Made by a program: the position numbers and the translations under genes. 34,680 bases of DNA from Candidatus Kuenenia stuttgartensis (GTDB lineage: Bacteria > Planctomycetota > Planctomycetia > Pirellulales > UBA1268). How positions within the stretch are numbered: the first letter of the stretch is position 1; every line of letters begins with the position of its first letter. Below are positions 24,401 to 33,214 of the stretch, one piece after another. The stretch covers positions 1 through 34,680 of the forward strand of contig CALQRA010000023.1 of assembly GCA_943332855.1 (NCBI GenBank), in the 5' to 3' direction. The notes below the pieces were generated by a model. That model did not search any database, was not told where the DNA came from, and saw nothing but the letters and a program-made list of their open reading frames with translations.

Positions 24401-25054
24401 CTCGACGATGACGAACACCTCCTCGCCGGCCCGGCCCAGTGGACGTCGCAGCAGCGCTGGGAATGGGGCGCGCTGGGGCTGAAGCGGGCGCCGATCGTGT
24501 CGCGTGGGGTCCTCGCCGATTGGGTGTCGGCGGCGGTCCGGTCGGCGGTGCCGCGGTCCGCGGTGGCCGATCCGATCGGGGGGAGCGACCCGGCCAGATC
24601 GAACGTCCCCCAGGAGCCGCCGGTCGTGACGGGGCGGGTGGTGTTCGCCGGGACCGGATCGCCCGGCTCGGGCACCGTCTGGCTCCTCCCCACCTGGCTC
24701 CTTGTCCTCCTCGTCTCGGGCCCTCTCCTCGCCCTCGGGCTGACGATGGTCTACCGCCCCGCCTGGCGCCGGGTGCCGGCGGTCTTCGCGCTGGCGTTGC
24801 CGGCAACGCTGGCGGCGGCGGCGTTCCCTGCCATCGCCCCGCTCGTCGTCCAAGCGGCGATCCCGGCATGCCTGCTGTCGTTCCTTGCGGCCCTTCTGCG
24901 CCGGGGCGCCGGGGAGGTGGACCCGACGGTCGCGCCGCCGCGGCCCCTCCCCCTCGACGACTCGACGCGGTTCGCTGCCAACCCATCGCTGATCGTCAAT
25001 CTCGCCCCGCCGTCGGGGGTCCGGACGGAGTCGCCGGGAAGGGTGTTGCCATGA
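21449..25054 (+). CDS. Giant exported membrane-anchored protein, module A
   Basis: A 1201-aa protein from ATG 21449 (an ATG at 21488, residue 14, is equally possible). A signal peptide (about residues 14-38, VVRLLLLLLATAWGTLVWA) is followed by a Pro/Gly linker with VGGGP repeats. About 1000 residues of strand-rich, Arg/Asp-rich sequence come next, with recurring patterns such as RVAVIDATVRIEGLPAE and RVVLEAKFRVSV that suggest repeated beta-sandwich units. The C-terminus has about three membrane segments (1077-1152, starting WLLPTWLLVLLVSGPLLALG) and a short cytoplasmic tail. It is therefore probably a large extracytoplasmic domain held in the inner membrane. No catalytic motif is recognised and I cannot assign a function. 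It overlaps the next gene by ATGA, so the two are co-translated and probably act together. The frame is also open upstream to 21272 without a good start. Confidence 0.8.
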   Translation: MTRRNRSITAPHPMVVRLLLLLLATAWGTLVWARPQAEPPVVGGIAVPSIPGTVGGGPVGGGPVGGGPGPGVSATAPPRGESVQTARAESERPRPLEQPPEIFYLPDDGGRLVPVPGFQYRDFLELLGLRDRLPGVPRPPSFVIERLVVEARPDPRDGGDGGDACGVEITLGIRQLRDGWVDVPLRLGGLILSADPRVDGPGRFLLEGPRPAREALDNGYRGWVSGSRDDRHTVTMNGVVALEALADRETFLLDLPVATTSRCVIRTPRAEPVVTVQPVGLPPRVEPDEGGGSRVVCEGIGGETRFRIAGRGATAAGAGVLPQVNVESLVRIDGRVAVIDATVRIEGLPAEQGSVRLTLPPRCTLVGVREPASRVHAADETGAGGEGPATIEVQLDRRGDGVAVIDLECERPVDPSGRTPLDPLGFVVEGVPGWRQRGRTALVVAGEWQLDWDDPGANRRVDPAPAARQPGFVAAFAHDAQPASLPMRVRPRSSRVVVEPEYRYSIGAARVVLEAKFRVSVRGAPVTRLSLGLEDWTIDEVSPATLVDAAAVASRDGEIVIPFLQPLVGDAVVELRAALPVDRSGDRLSWTMPQPRADLVGPATVTVVADADIEVLPDSERIRGLVRQVVPASRRSDGDRGQLVYRLDGAVGEFQATRRSLPRRVEVALDVRATVGERQTVVEETLRLDVAHLPLESIDVVLPAAVSATGTFEIRQGAQLLSPFELPNGDPASPGVEGTPLRALLAVPLLGAGEVALRWTVPTPRPEGDGEVSEWPLVLPRGARIGRQSFTLVTDDSAVVDVRGDVWKRDAAANLSAAERTWVATRIQESVPLTFSPQLGNGSGDTVVEAAWLETRLLADRREDRFRYAVTTTGRRLVLAISPTSLPLRDGKPDAAAVEVRLDGRPIVGAVRPDGAVAIDMPRGPGSGADRASVLVTIGMSRPRSVAEGGGSAWLVGGVVGPLLLEAPRFAEGTLQRRFFWDLILDDDEHLLAGPAQWTSQQRWEWGALGLKRAPIVSRGVLADWVSAAVRSAVPRSAVADPIGGSDPARSNVPQEPPVVTGRVVFAGTGSPGSGTVWLLPTWLLVLLVSGPLLALGLTMVYRPAWRRVPAVFALALPATLAAAAFPAIAPLVVQAAIPACLLSFLAALLRRGAGEVDPTVAPPRPLPLDDSTRFAANPSLIVNLAPPSGVRTESPGRVLP
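21608..21652 (+). repeat. 15-bp in-frame tandem repeat
   Basis: Three copies of GTTGGCGGCGGGCCT (the last ending C) encoding VGGGP units in the linker between the signal peptide and the exodomain of the first giant protein. The period keeps the reading frame. Confidence 0.93.
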
Positions 25055-28000
25055 TCCGTCCCCGCGGCACCAGACTGTGGATCGCGCTGCTTGCGCTGAC
25101 GATCCCAGGCGCGGCCGCCGAGCCCCCGCCCCCTGCGGCTCCCTCCTCCGGCGCGGCGCCCGCGGCAACGATGCCGTTCCACCGCGTCCGGGTTCCGGCG
25201 GGGAGGCTCGGGGACGTTCCCCTCGGAGGGCACCGGCTCGTGCCAGTCCCCCTCGAGGAGTTCGAAGCGGCCCTGGCGGCCACCGAGGGGGATCCCGCGG
25301 TGATCGGCACGCTGCCATCCGACCACCGATCCGCCAGCGTCGTCAGGGAAGTGACCTGCGGCGTCACGCTCGCCCCGGACGGTCGCTTGCTCGGCACGTC
25401 GACGATCGACCTGACGGCGGACGATCTTCCCGCCGCGATCTCCCTGGGGATGGTGCCGGTCCTCCGCGGCGCCTGGCAGGGGGATGATGCCGGCGGCGAG
25501 GTGACCCTTCATGGCGGTGTGAAGGGGCTCGGCTGCATGGCATCGCGCCCGGGGCGCTACCGTTTCGAGTGGGAGCTGCCACCACCGGAGGAGGGGAGCA
25601 GGTTCGTCGTGCCGCTCATCCCCGCGCTGCGGACGCGCGTCGACCTCGGGCTTCCTGCGGGATCGTCGCCGCTCATCCACGGAGAGGCCGGTGCGGTGCA
25701 GGTCGTGGGCGGGCCCGACGTCGGGCCTGCCGGGGAGGGGATCTGGCGGATCGACGTCGGGCCCCTCGCGGCCCTCGCCTTCACACCGCTGACGGCCAAG
25801 GAGTCGCCGCAGCAGTTCGGCTGCTGGCAACGGGCCGCCATCGGGCGTGGGGAGATGCGGGTCACCGCCGTGTTCGTGCCGACGGCGCCGTGGCGGACGG
25901 CGCTGCTCGCGGTCGACGCCGATCCGCGCCTCTCGCTCGAGTCGGCGACCGTCACCCTTCCCCGGGCCGGGGTCCGTCCTGCCGAGATCGGCCCGGGCGC
26001 CGCGGCGGGGACGACGGCGGTCCGGCTCCCCGCCGCATCCCTCGGCACGATGGCGCCGGTGACGATCACCGCAGTCGCCCCGCTGCCGGTGCGCGGGGAG
26101 GGGGGTGAAAAGCCGGCGGAGTCGGGCGACGGGTGGCTGCCGCTGGTGTGGCCGAGCGCGGCCGAGTGGGCCGGCGGCGGGATCGTGGTCGACTGCGATC
26201 CTGGGCTGGCGCTGGTCGACATCAGTGCCGAGTCGTGCCTGCCGGTGGCGGAGGAGAAGATCGTCGCCTGGCCGATCGTGGCCGGCACGGAGCCGGCGGG
26301 AGAACGGGCGCGGGTGTTGTTTGAGGTGCAGGCCCCGCAGGCCCGGGTGCGGGTCGGCGTGGCGTCACGGGGGGCGGAGCTCGACGTCGCCCGGGTGACC
26401 ACCGTCGACATCGGCCCGGCGGTCGTCACGGGGCGCGCCGCGTGTGATCTCCGCGTCCGCAGGGGCGAGGCGTTCGAGGTCACCGGCCGGGTCGCGCCGG
26501 GGTGGTTCATCGATTCCGTCGAGGCTCTCGAGTGGCGTGGCATCGGCGTCGAGCGGACGTCGGCGAGCGCCTCGCTCGACTGGCGGATGGTGCGTGACCT
26601 GGGCGGAGACTTGCTGCGGATCGGTTTTCCTACCGCCGCGACCCCGCAGCGGGGATTCACGCTCGCGATCGCCGGTCATCGCGCCGGGATCACCACCGAG
26701 GTGCCGTTCACCGGCGCCGAGATGGACATGCTGCGCCTCGACGGGGAGACCGTCGGCCAGGCCGTCCTCGCCCTCACCTCCCCGCCAGAGACGACGATCG
26801 AACTCGATCCCCCGGCACCCCCCCCGGCGGCGCCGCCGGAGCGGTTGGCGGGCTTGACGGCCAAGGCCGCCATCCGGGCCTGGATCCCGGTCGAGGACGG
26901 GGCGATGGCGGCTCCGGCCAGCCTGCTCGAGCGCCGTCCCCCGGTCGAGGCCGACACCAGGGTGCGGCTCACGGTCCTCGACGACCGGATCACCGAGTCG
27001 TTCACCTTCTCCTGCACCCCGGGAGCCTCGGCGCTCGATGCGGTTGTCGTCCATTTCTCCGAGCCGACCGACGACCTCCTCGAGTGGTCGCTCCTGCCCC
27101 CCGCCGGCGGGACCCTGGCCGTGCGGCGGATTGATCGTCGTGGTGAGGGGGGGGGAAGCATCGACGAGGGGGAGTCGTGGCTCGTCGAACTCCAGCCCCC
27201 GGTTCGCGGCAACGTGCGGATCCGGGCTGCACGCGCCATCCCCTTCGGCGGTCCTGTGCCGGTTCCGTTGGCGTGGGTCGACGGCAGCGATCCCCAGCAG
27301 GGGGGCGTCGTGATCGTCAACGCCAGCCGTCGTCGGCCCCAGATCGTCAACCGCCGCCTCGAGGAGATGCCTCCGGCCGGACGGTCGGGGGATGACGACC
27401 TGCCGAAGGGAACGCTCGCCGAGTTCGCTTTCACGCCGCCGACCGACCGCTCACCGGCGGTCACCCCCGCGGCCGAGATCGTGCCCGGGGGGCGCGATCG
27501 TGATGACGAGGCCCGGGCCTGGGTGTGGAACGAGGGGACGACCTGCTGGTGCCATCCGACCGGCGTGACCGAGTACGAGACCTGTTTCGACATCGAGAAC
27601 CATGGCCGGACGGGGGTGGCCGTCACCCCGCCGGCGGGAGTGTTGGCGCGGGGCGTGGTGATCGACGGCGTGCCAGCGACGGTGCTGCCCGACGCGATCA
27701 CGGGGGCATGGCGGGTCGATCTCCCGGCGGACCGGCGCTTCATCCGGCTCGTGGTCCGCTCCGAGACCTCGGCCGCCCCCTCCCCTTTCGCCTGGAATGT
27801 TCCCCTCGCCGGCGCCGGGATCGATGTCCCGGTGCTCGAGAGGATCTGGCAGGTGCTTCTGCCCGACGGCGTCGACATCGTCACGCTGCCGATCGGATTC
27901 CGCGAGGTTGGCGCTGCCCGCACCGGTTGGCTCGAGCGCCTCCTCCCCGTGACGCTCCGGGGGCGATCAAGCCCCGGGGCCGAGGTCGCGCCCCCACGAA

Positions 28001-31000
28001 GCCGGCAGGGAACGATCGACGCCGGCTTCCGCGAGCGGGTCCTCGTGCAGCGCGTCGGGCGCGGTGCCGGGGTGAGCGTCCGTCTGGTCCACTCGCGCTG
28101 GCTGTGGGGGGGTGCGTTGCTGGTCTGTCTCGCCTTCGCGACCCTCGGGTTTCTCACCGCCAGCCGCGTGAGGCGACTCCTCGTGGCGGTCGCCCTCGCC
28201 GTCGCAGGCTTGTGGGTGCCGCTGCCGCTCGACGGCCTGGCCCGCGCCGGCCTGTGGGGGCTGGCGGTCGCCGCGCTCCTCCGGCAGGCCGTCGGCCGGT
28301 GGCGCGGCACGCTCCCCCTCTTCTTCGTGGCACTGCTCCTAGTGCCCGCTTCCGCCGCCGCCCGGCAACCGCTCCCCAACGGCCAGGCGCCGCCGCCTGC
28401 GGCCGACCCATCCACGGCGGAGGAGTCGCTTCCGGTGTTCATCGTTCCCGGGCTGCGCTCCTCAGGGGGGGGTGACCCCTCCAGTGAGCGCGGCGATACG
28501 GCCCTCGTTCCCGAGCCGCTCTACCGGGCCCTCTCGGCGGCCCTCGGGCGGAGGGCGGCCTTCGGGGTCCGCATCCACGCCGTCCGCCTCCGCGCACGCC
28601 CCGGAGCCGACGGGGCATGGACGCTCGACGTCGACCTCGATGCCGATGCCGGCGGGCTGATCACGCTCCTCCAAGAGGACGGGGCCCGCTGGGATGAAGC
28701 CGGGCCGCGCGTCGATGGCCAGACGGTCGTGCCGACGCCCGACAGCGATGGCCGTCGGCTCGGCGTCGGATTCGCCCATGCCGGCCGGCACCGGCTCGAG
28801 GTCGGCGTGGTCGTCCGGCCGACCCGCGCCGGCGAGGTCGACAGCGCGATTGTCGCGATCCCGTTTGCTCCCCGCGCTGAGTTGGTTGTCGAGGGCCCCC
28901 TCCCCGTGGCGCGCGGCGATGCGTCGGTGCTTCAGGTCGATGCGCTCGGTGCCGACGGCGTCCTCCGGCGCGTCCGCCGCCCTGCGGATGGCAAGCGGGC
29001 GGCGAGCGAATTCGATGTCAGCCGCGCGACGCGCGTCCGCCTCGCCTGGGCGGGGGATGGCGGAACGCGGATCGTCGACACCATCCCGATGGCGGAGAGT
29101 CGCAACGACCTCGCCTGGGCCGACGGTGGCTGTCGACTGACGGCGACCTACGCGATCGACCCCGGCGATCAGATCGTCCGCAGCGTTGTTCTCCGCGCCG
29201 ATCCGCGCCTCGGGGCCTTCGCCCTCACCGAGCCGGGATTCATCCCGACGGCGCTCGGTGGGGGGAGGTTTCTTGTCGAGGTGGCGAATCCCCGTCGGGG
29301 CCGGATCGCCTTCGGGGCGACCTTCCTGATGCCGTTGATCGACCCGGTCGGCGTCTTCGATCTGCCGTCGGCCTGGCTCGAGGGAGCGACCAGCGACGCC
29401 CGCACGACCCAGCTCGAACCGTCGGCTGAATTGATCGTCAAGGCGACGCTCCCGGAGGATGCGACACTCCTTCCCCCGCGCGGCGCGGGGGCGCCGGTCG
29501 GGGGGCTCATGTGGCGGAGCGAGAGCGGGCGCGGCGCCCGACAGGGGGAGTTTGAAGGGGGAGTGTCGGGCGGGGTGGCGCGCGTGAGCACGCTTGCCTC
29601 CGTGGCGGCGCGAGTCTCCGTCGAGCGGCGCCGGCAGCCGCCGCGGGGGAGCCAGCGGATGGATGTCGGGTTTGTTGCCGATGGGATCCGCCTCCGGCTC
29701 GAGGCCCGCATCGATGCACTGCTCGCGCCGCTGGTGACCATCGGGCTCGAAATCCCGGAGGGTTGTGACATCGATCAGGTGTCGCTCCGCGAGGATCCGG
29801 GGGGCGCTCCCGCCGCAGCGGAGATCGCTCCGATCGGGGTCCGGTGGCGCCGTGACGGCCCCCGGCGGATCGTCGTCGTCGTCCAGCGCCCGCGCCCCGG
29901 GGTGTTCCTTCTCGACGTCGCCGCCAGCCTTCCCGGAGCGCCGCCCAGCGCTGGCAGCCTCCCTCTGATCCGGTCCCTTTTCGATCCGGGCGGACCGCTG
30001 ACGGCGACTTGGCGAATGGCGGAGGGGCGCGTCGCGATCGTCGGCGGCGGTGGACCGGGGGGCGAGGCGGTCTTCGCCCCGAGCGGATCGGTGGAGGTCG
30101 CCGCCGATGCTCCGGCCCCCGCATACCGGGTCATCGACCGCGCGCCGGACGAGGCCGTGGCCGCGCCGGTCGCTGCGCCGGCGCCGCTCCGCGAGCCGGG
30201 GGTCGAGGTTGCTTCCGGTGCAGGGCTCGGGGAGGCCCGGGTCGAGTTCGCCGAGACCCACCTGGCGATCGATGCCCGGGGCCGGGCCTGGGGGGTGTCG
30301 CGATTCGATGTCGTCGCCGCCGATCCGCTGATCCGCATCCGGATCCCGGCGGGGATGCGGATGTTCGACGTGTTTGTCGACGGGCGGATCGCCAACGACG
30401 CCATCCCCGCCCGCTCGAGCATCGCCGAGAACGCCTGGGAACTGCGGTTGCTCGACGTCGGCTGGCCCCGATCGATCGTCGCGGTCTATGCCGGCGACGT
30501 CAGCGACGGCCTGCCGGTCGACGGCATCCTCGAGATCCCCGAGCCGGGCATCGTCGGGCTCTCCTCCCTCCGCGCCGCGTGGATCCTCGAGCTCCCCGAT
30601 GGGATCGTGGCCCGAGCGCTCCCGCCGACGGCCACCGTCGACGAAGAGACGATGACGGCGGCCCGGCAGGGGGCGATCGAGCGACTCGCGACCGGCTTCG
30701 ACCGGGCGATCGCCCGGGCCGCGCCCGACGACGCCCGCCGGCTCGGGGATTTTCTCCGGCAGCGGCGCCGCGAGGCGGTCTTGCCGTTGCCCGCGGCCTG
30801 GTCGCACGTCGGCATGCGCGATAGCCATGCCGCCGCCGCGTGGGCCCCCCCGATGCGGTTCCTCCAGGGGCGGGATGTGCCCAGTCTGCGGATCGTCGTC
30901 GCCCGCCGCACCGACGCCTCGTTGTCGGGGCGGGCGATCACGACGGCCGTCCTGCTCCTCGGCATCGTCGCCCTCCTCGAGGCCCGCCGGAGGAGCCCGC

Positions 31001-31329
31001 TGGTGGCGCGCTTCGCCTCGGCGCTCCTCGGTCCCTGGTGGGTAGCGCCGATCTTCTTGGTCGTGGCAGGGGGCGTGTGGATCGCGACGCTCGATCCGAC
31101 CTGGCCGGGATGGCTGGGGATGGCCATCGGTGTGGCGCTGGTGTCGGTATGGATGCCGCGGCAGTCACGGCGCTGGTTCGGCTGGCGAGCGCTGCGAGGG
31201 GGAGGGCCAACCGGGCGCATCGTGACCGGAGAGACCGCCACCCGGCTTGCCCCCGGCCCCCGGCTTGCCACGGGGAGCAGCGCTGCGGCCGGCGCGCCCT
31301 CCGGTTCGACCGTCCGCCCAACCGGCTGA
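25051..31329 (+). CDS. Giant exported membrane protein, apparent fusion of two modules
   Basis: A 2092-aa protein from ATG 25051, which overlaps the previous stop (ATGA) and is preceded by GGAAGGG. A signal peptide (MIRPRGTRLWIALLALTIPG, then AAAEPPPP) leads to a strand-rich exodomain. A block of about three to four membrane segments lies at about 1016-1107. Its last segment, LPLFFVALLLVPASAAARQP, is followed by a Pro/Ala linker and looks like a second signal peptide. A second strand-rich exodomain (about 1110-1955) ends in three membrane segments (about 1962-2040, including AITTAVLLLGIVALL and GWLGMAIGVALVSVW). Each half thus repeats the layout of the preceding gene product: leader, linker, large exodomain, C-terminal membrane bundle. 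No enzyme motif is recognised. I infer an envelope-spanning or surface structural role. The long open frame upstream of 25051 lies inside the previous gene and is a shadow. Confidence 0.82.
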   Translation: MIRPRGTRLWIALLALTIPGAAAEPPPPAAPSSGAAPAATMPFHRVRVPAGRLGDVPLGGHRLVPVPLEEFEAALAATEGDPAVIGTLPSDHRSASVVREVTCGVTLAPDGRLLGTSTIDLTADDLPAAISLGMVPVLRGAWQGDDAGGEVTLHGGVKGLGCMASRPGRYRFEWELPPPEEGSRFVVPLIPALRTRVDLGLPAGSSPLIHGEAGAVQVVGGPDVGPAGEGIWRIDVGPLAALAFTPLTAKESPQQFGCWQRAAIGRGEMRVTAVFVPTAPWRTALLAVDADPRLSLESATVTLPRAGVRPAEIGPGAAAGTTAVRLPAASLGTMAPVTITAVAPLPVRGEGGEKPAESGDGWLPLVWPSAAEWAGGGIVVDCDPGLALVDISAESCLPVAEEKIVAWPIVAGTEPAGERARVLFEVQAPQARVRVGVASRGAELDVARVTTVDIGPAVVTGRAACDLRVRRGEAFEVTGRVAPGWFIDSVEALEWRGIGVERTSASASLDWRMVRDLGGDLLRIGFPTAATPQRGFTLAIAGHRAGITTEVPFTGAEMDMLRLDGETVGQAVLALTSPPETTIELDPPAPPPAAPPERLAGLTAKAAIRAWIPVEDGAMAAPASLLERRPPVEADTRVRLTVLDDRITESFTFSCTPGASALDAVVVHFSEPTDDLLEWSLLPPAGGTLAVRRIDRRGEGGGSIDEGESWLVELQPPVRGNVRIRAARAIPFGGPVPVPLAWVDGSDPQQGGVVIVNASRRRPQIVNRRLEEMPPAGRSGDDDLPKGTLAEFAFTPPTDRSPAVTPAAEIVPGGRDRDDEARAWVWNEGTTCWCHPTGVTEYETCFDIENHGRTGVAVTPPAGVLARGVVIDGVPATVLPDAITGAWRVDLPADRRFIRLVVRSETSAAPSPFAWNVPLAGAGIDVPVLERIWQVLLPDGVDIVTLPIGFREVGAARTGWLERLLPVTLRGRSSPGAEVAPPRSRQGTIDAGFRERVLVQRVGRGAGVSVRLVHSRWLWGGALLVCLAFATLGFLTASRVRRLLVAVALAVAGLWVPLPLDGLARAGLWGLAVAALLRQAVGRWRGTLPLFFVALLLVPASAAARQPLPNGQAPPPAADPSTAEESLPVFIVPGLRSSGGGDPSSERGDTALVPEPLYRALSAALGRRAAFGVRIHAVRLRARPGADGAWTLDVDLDADAGGLITLLQEDGARWDEAGPRVDGQTVVPTPDSDGRRLGVGFAHAGRHRLEVGVVVRPTRAGEVDSAIVAIPFAPRAELVVEGPLPVARGDASVLQVDALGADGVLRRVRRPADGKRAASEFDVSRATRVRLAWAGDGGTRIVDTIPMAESRNDLAWADGGCRLTATYAIDPGDQIVRSVVLRADPRLGAFALTEPGFIPTALGGGRFLVEVANPRRGRIAFGATFLMPLIDPVGVFDLPSAWLEGATSDARTTQLEPSAELIVKATLPEDATLLPPRGAGAPVGGLMWRSESGRGARQGEFEGGVSGGVARVSTLASVAARVSVERRRQPPRGSQRMDVGFVADGIRLRLEARIDALLAPLVTIGLEIPEGCDIDQVSLREDPGGAPAAAEIAPIGVRWRRDGPRRIVVVVQRPRPGVFLLDVAASLPGAPPSAGSLPLIRSLFDPGGPLTATWRMAEGRVAIVGGGGPGGEAVFAPSGSVEVAADAPAPAYRVIDRAPDEAVAAPVAAPAPLREPGVEVASGAGLGEARVEFAETHLAIDARGRAWGVSRFDVVAADPLIRIRIPAGMRMFDVFVDGRIANDAIPARSSIAENAWELRLLDVGWPRSIVAVYAGDVSDGLPVDGILEIPEPGIVGLSSLRAAWILELPDGIVARALPPTATVDEETMTAARQGAIERLATGFDRAIARAAPDDARRLGDFLRQRRREAVLPLPAAWSHVGMRDSHAAAAWAPPMRFLQGRDVPSLRIVVARRTDASLSGRAITTAVLLLGIVALLEARRRSPLVARFASALLGPWWVAPIFLVVAGGVWIATLDPTWPGWLGMAIGVALVSVWMPRQSRRWFGWRALRGGGPTGRIVTGETATRLAPGPRLATGSSAAAGAPSGSTVRPTG

Positions 31330-31362
31330 TTGGGCCGACCGCCCTCCGCGGGCGACCGCTGC

Positions 31363-31379
31363 CGAGCCCTGTCGGCTCG
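31363..31379 (+). terminator. Possible hairpin after the giant-protein operon
   Basis: CGAGCC/GGCTCG stem with five-base loop CTGTC, about 34 bases after the stop at 31329, followed by a C-rich run rather than T. It is a weak terminator candidate. The rest of 31330-31561 holds a possible promoter element (GCTAGTGTC, 31467-31475) and the peptidase gene's ribosome site. Confidence 0.3.
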
Positions 31380-31561
31380 CCCCCCCGCCGGAGCGTCGTC
31401 GCCGCAAGAGCGTTTTTCCCGTGGTTGCGTGGGGGAAAGCGGTCTGGTTCCGCGTCGCGGCGGTTCGCTAGTGTCCGCCCCCCCGCGATCGGCATGACCG
31501 CGGGAACCGCAATCGCGTGCCGAAGGAACGGCACGTTGATTCCCACGGAGGTGGAGCCGAC

Positions 31562-32572
31562 ATGCTGGAACGATGCTTCGTGCGACCGGTGCTCGTGGTG
31601 CTCGCTGCCGTGCTCGCCCTAGGGGCCGGACGGGTCAGTGCCGCCAGCCATCGGACCGCGAACTTCGTCATCGACGCGCCGACCGACGGCCAGGCGAGAA
31701 AGATCGGCGCCGCCGCCGAGCAGTATCGTCATGACCTCGCGGTGGAATGGCTCGGCAAACCGCTGCCGCGGTGGAACCGCCCCTGTCCGATCAAGGCCCA
31801 GGTCGCCCCGCATCTCGGGGCCGGCGGCGCCACGAGCTTTGTCTTCGACGCCGGCGAGGTGTTCGGCTGGACGATGACGATCCAGGGGAGCGAGGAACGG
31901 ATCCTCGACTCGGTCCTCCCCCACGAGATCACCCACACGATCTTCGCCAGCCACTTCCGCCGTCCGCTGCCGCGCTGGGCCGACGAGGGGGCCTGCACGA
32001 CGGTGGAGCATCCGGTGGAGCGTGCCCGGCAGCACCGCCTGCTGATCGAGCACCTCACGACCGGCCGGGGGATCGCCTTTCCGGAGATGTTCGCGATGCG
32101 CGAATATCCCGCCGACGTCCTCCCTCTCTACTCGCAGGGCTATTCGCTGGCCCGCTATCTGATCGAGCGCGGCGGCCGGCACCGCTACGTCGCCTTCGTC
32201 GGCGACGGCCTCGCCACCGACGACTGGACCGGCGCCCTCCAGCGTCACTACGCCGTTCCGGGCGTGGCCCAGCTCCAGCACACCTGGCTCGACTGGGTCC
32301 GTCAGGGCTGCCCGGCCCCCCCGGCGTCACTCTTGGTCGCGGCGCCGGCCCCTCCGGCCGCGCTCGCTCAAGGTTCCACGGCCCGTGGGCAGAGCCCGGA
32401 GCCGCTCCCCGTCCCGCTTCCCGAGCCGCTTCCCGAGCCCGCCGCTCCCCAGGCCCGTCCGGTGGCGATGGCGGGGCGGCGTTCGATCTACGCCCTCCAG
32501 GCCCGCCGCATTCCCGACGGCGGCCTGCCATCGGACCGGCCCGAGCCGGCCGTCCCCACGCTCGCCCCCTGA
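31562..32572 (+). CDS. Exported HExxH zinc-peptidase-like protein
   Basis: A 336-aa protein from ATG 31562, chosen because GGAGGTGGAG lies immediately upstream (31547-31556); the open frame reaches back to 31517. The signal peptide is about residues 1-28 (VRPVLVVLAAVLALGAGRVS, then AASH). The mature domain carries H121-E-I-T-H125 and, 17 residues on, E142 in RWADEGACTTVE. This is the HExxH plus Glu arrangement of gluzincin-type metallopeptidases of the peptidase-MA-like group. A following YSQGYSLARYLIERGG helix is also typical of that group. The last roughly 80 residues are Pro/Ala-rich with a PLPEP repeat, probably disordered. Catalytic residues are intact, so zinc-dependent proteolysis in the periplasm is plausible; the substrate is unknown. 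It stands 232 bases after the giant-protein operon. Confidence 0.83.
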   Translation: MLERCFVRPVLVVLAAVLALGAGRVSAASHRTANFVIDAPTDGQARKIGAAAEQYRHDLAVEWLGKPLPRWNRPCPIKAQVAPHLGAGGATSFVFDAGEVFGWTMTIQGSEERILDSVLPHEITHTIFASHFRRPLPRWADEGACTTVEHPVERARQHRLLIEHLTTGRGIAFPEMFAMREYPADVLPLYSQGYSLARYLIERGGRHRYVAFVGDGLATDDWTGALQRHYAVPGVAQLQHTWLDWVRQGCPAPPASLLVAAPAPPAALAQGSTARGQSPEPLPVPLPEPLPEPAAPQARPVAMAGRRSIYALQARRIPDGGLPSDRPEPAVPTLAP

Positions 32573-32690
32573 GCGATTCGCGAGCACGCGGCAGCCCTGC
32601 AGGCGACGCGGCTTCCGGGGGCGATGAGTGCTCACCGCGCAGGATCGGGTGATTCTCCAGACCGTATCAACACCTGTTGGCCAGGCTTGC

Positions 32691-33101
32691 ATGGTGACGG
32701 AGTTCCGGAAACTCAATCACGACTGGAATGCCGAGCCCAACGCTCCGGAGCCATCCGTGCAGGTTGATGGCTGCGACGTCGTTCTGGAGTTCTTTGCCAA
32801 CTCTTTTCTGTTCCCCCGATTCTCGGAGGGGCAACGCCTGCGACTGCGGTTCACGAATGCGAGGAGATACCGCCTTGGACCAACCAACGACGAAGGGTGG
32901 TATCGTGGGCAGTGCCGCTTCAGTGGAGAGGCACCCGCCTGGGGAGAGTTCTACGAGGTGACGGGCGACCTCAAGCTCGAGCGGAGTCCGCACGACTGGC
33001 ATCGAGTCGGAGACGCTCGCCCAGCGGGGAGGAGTTTTCTCTTCTATTTCCGCGACGAGACCTTCGAATGCGAAGCCGATGACTGGGTCCTAGAACAGTG
33101 A
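32691..33101 (+). CDS. Small soluble protein, possibly immunity-like
   Basis: A 136-aa protein from ATG 32691; a GTG at 32628 in the same frame would add 21 residues and no ribosome site decides between them. It is Trp/Tyr/Phe-rich and strand-rich: NHDWNAEPNAPEPSVQVDG, DVVLEFFANSFLFPRF, RYRLGPTNDEGWYRGQCRF, WGEFYEVTGDLKLE. It has no signal peptide or membrane segment. The small acidic all-beta look and the position among other small orphan genes recall polymorphic-toxin immunity proteins, but this is an impression, not a recognised family. Base composition is visibly less GC-rich than the genes to the left, with more A/T at third codon positions, which suggests more recent arrival. The gaps before and after (about 115 bases each) show no other feature. 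Confidence 0.6.
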   Translation: MVTEFRKLNHDWNAEPNAPEPSVQVDGCDVVLEFFANSFLFPRFSEGQRLRLRFTNARRYRLGPTNDEGWYRGQCRFSGEAPAWGEFYEVTGDLKLERSPHDWHRVGDARPAGRSFLFYFRDETFECEADDWVLEQ

Positions 33102-33214
33102 CTGGCGACCAAGGCGCTTCGGCCGGTCAGCGGCGTCGCTGAAGTTGTTTGAGGGGCGGCGCTCCAGCGAGCCAATCGCTGCCGATCGGGAGCGTTCTTT
33201 CGTGTGGTAGTCTC

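Noticed and set aside
24439-25050. N-terminal extension of the 2092-aa protein
   Set aside because: It lies inside the previous gene in another frame; ATG 25051 has a ribosome site and is followed by a signal peptide.
28462-30828. Minus-strand open frame of 788 codons
   Set aside because: Antisense to the second giant protein; strongly Arg/Asp-biased shadow.
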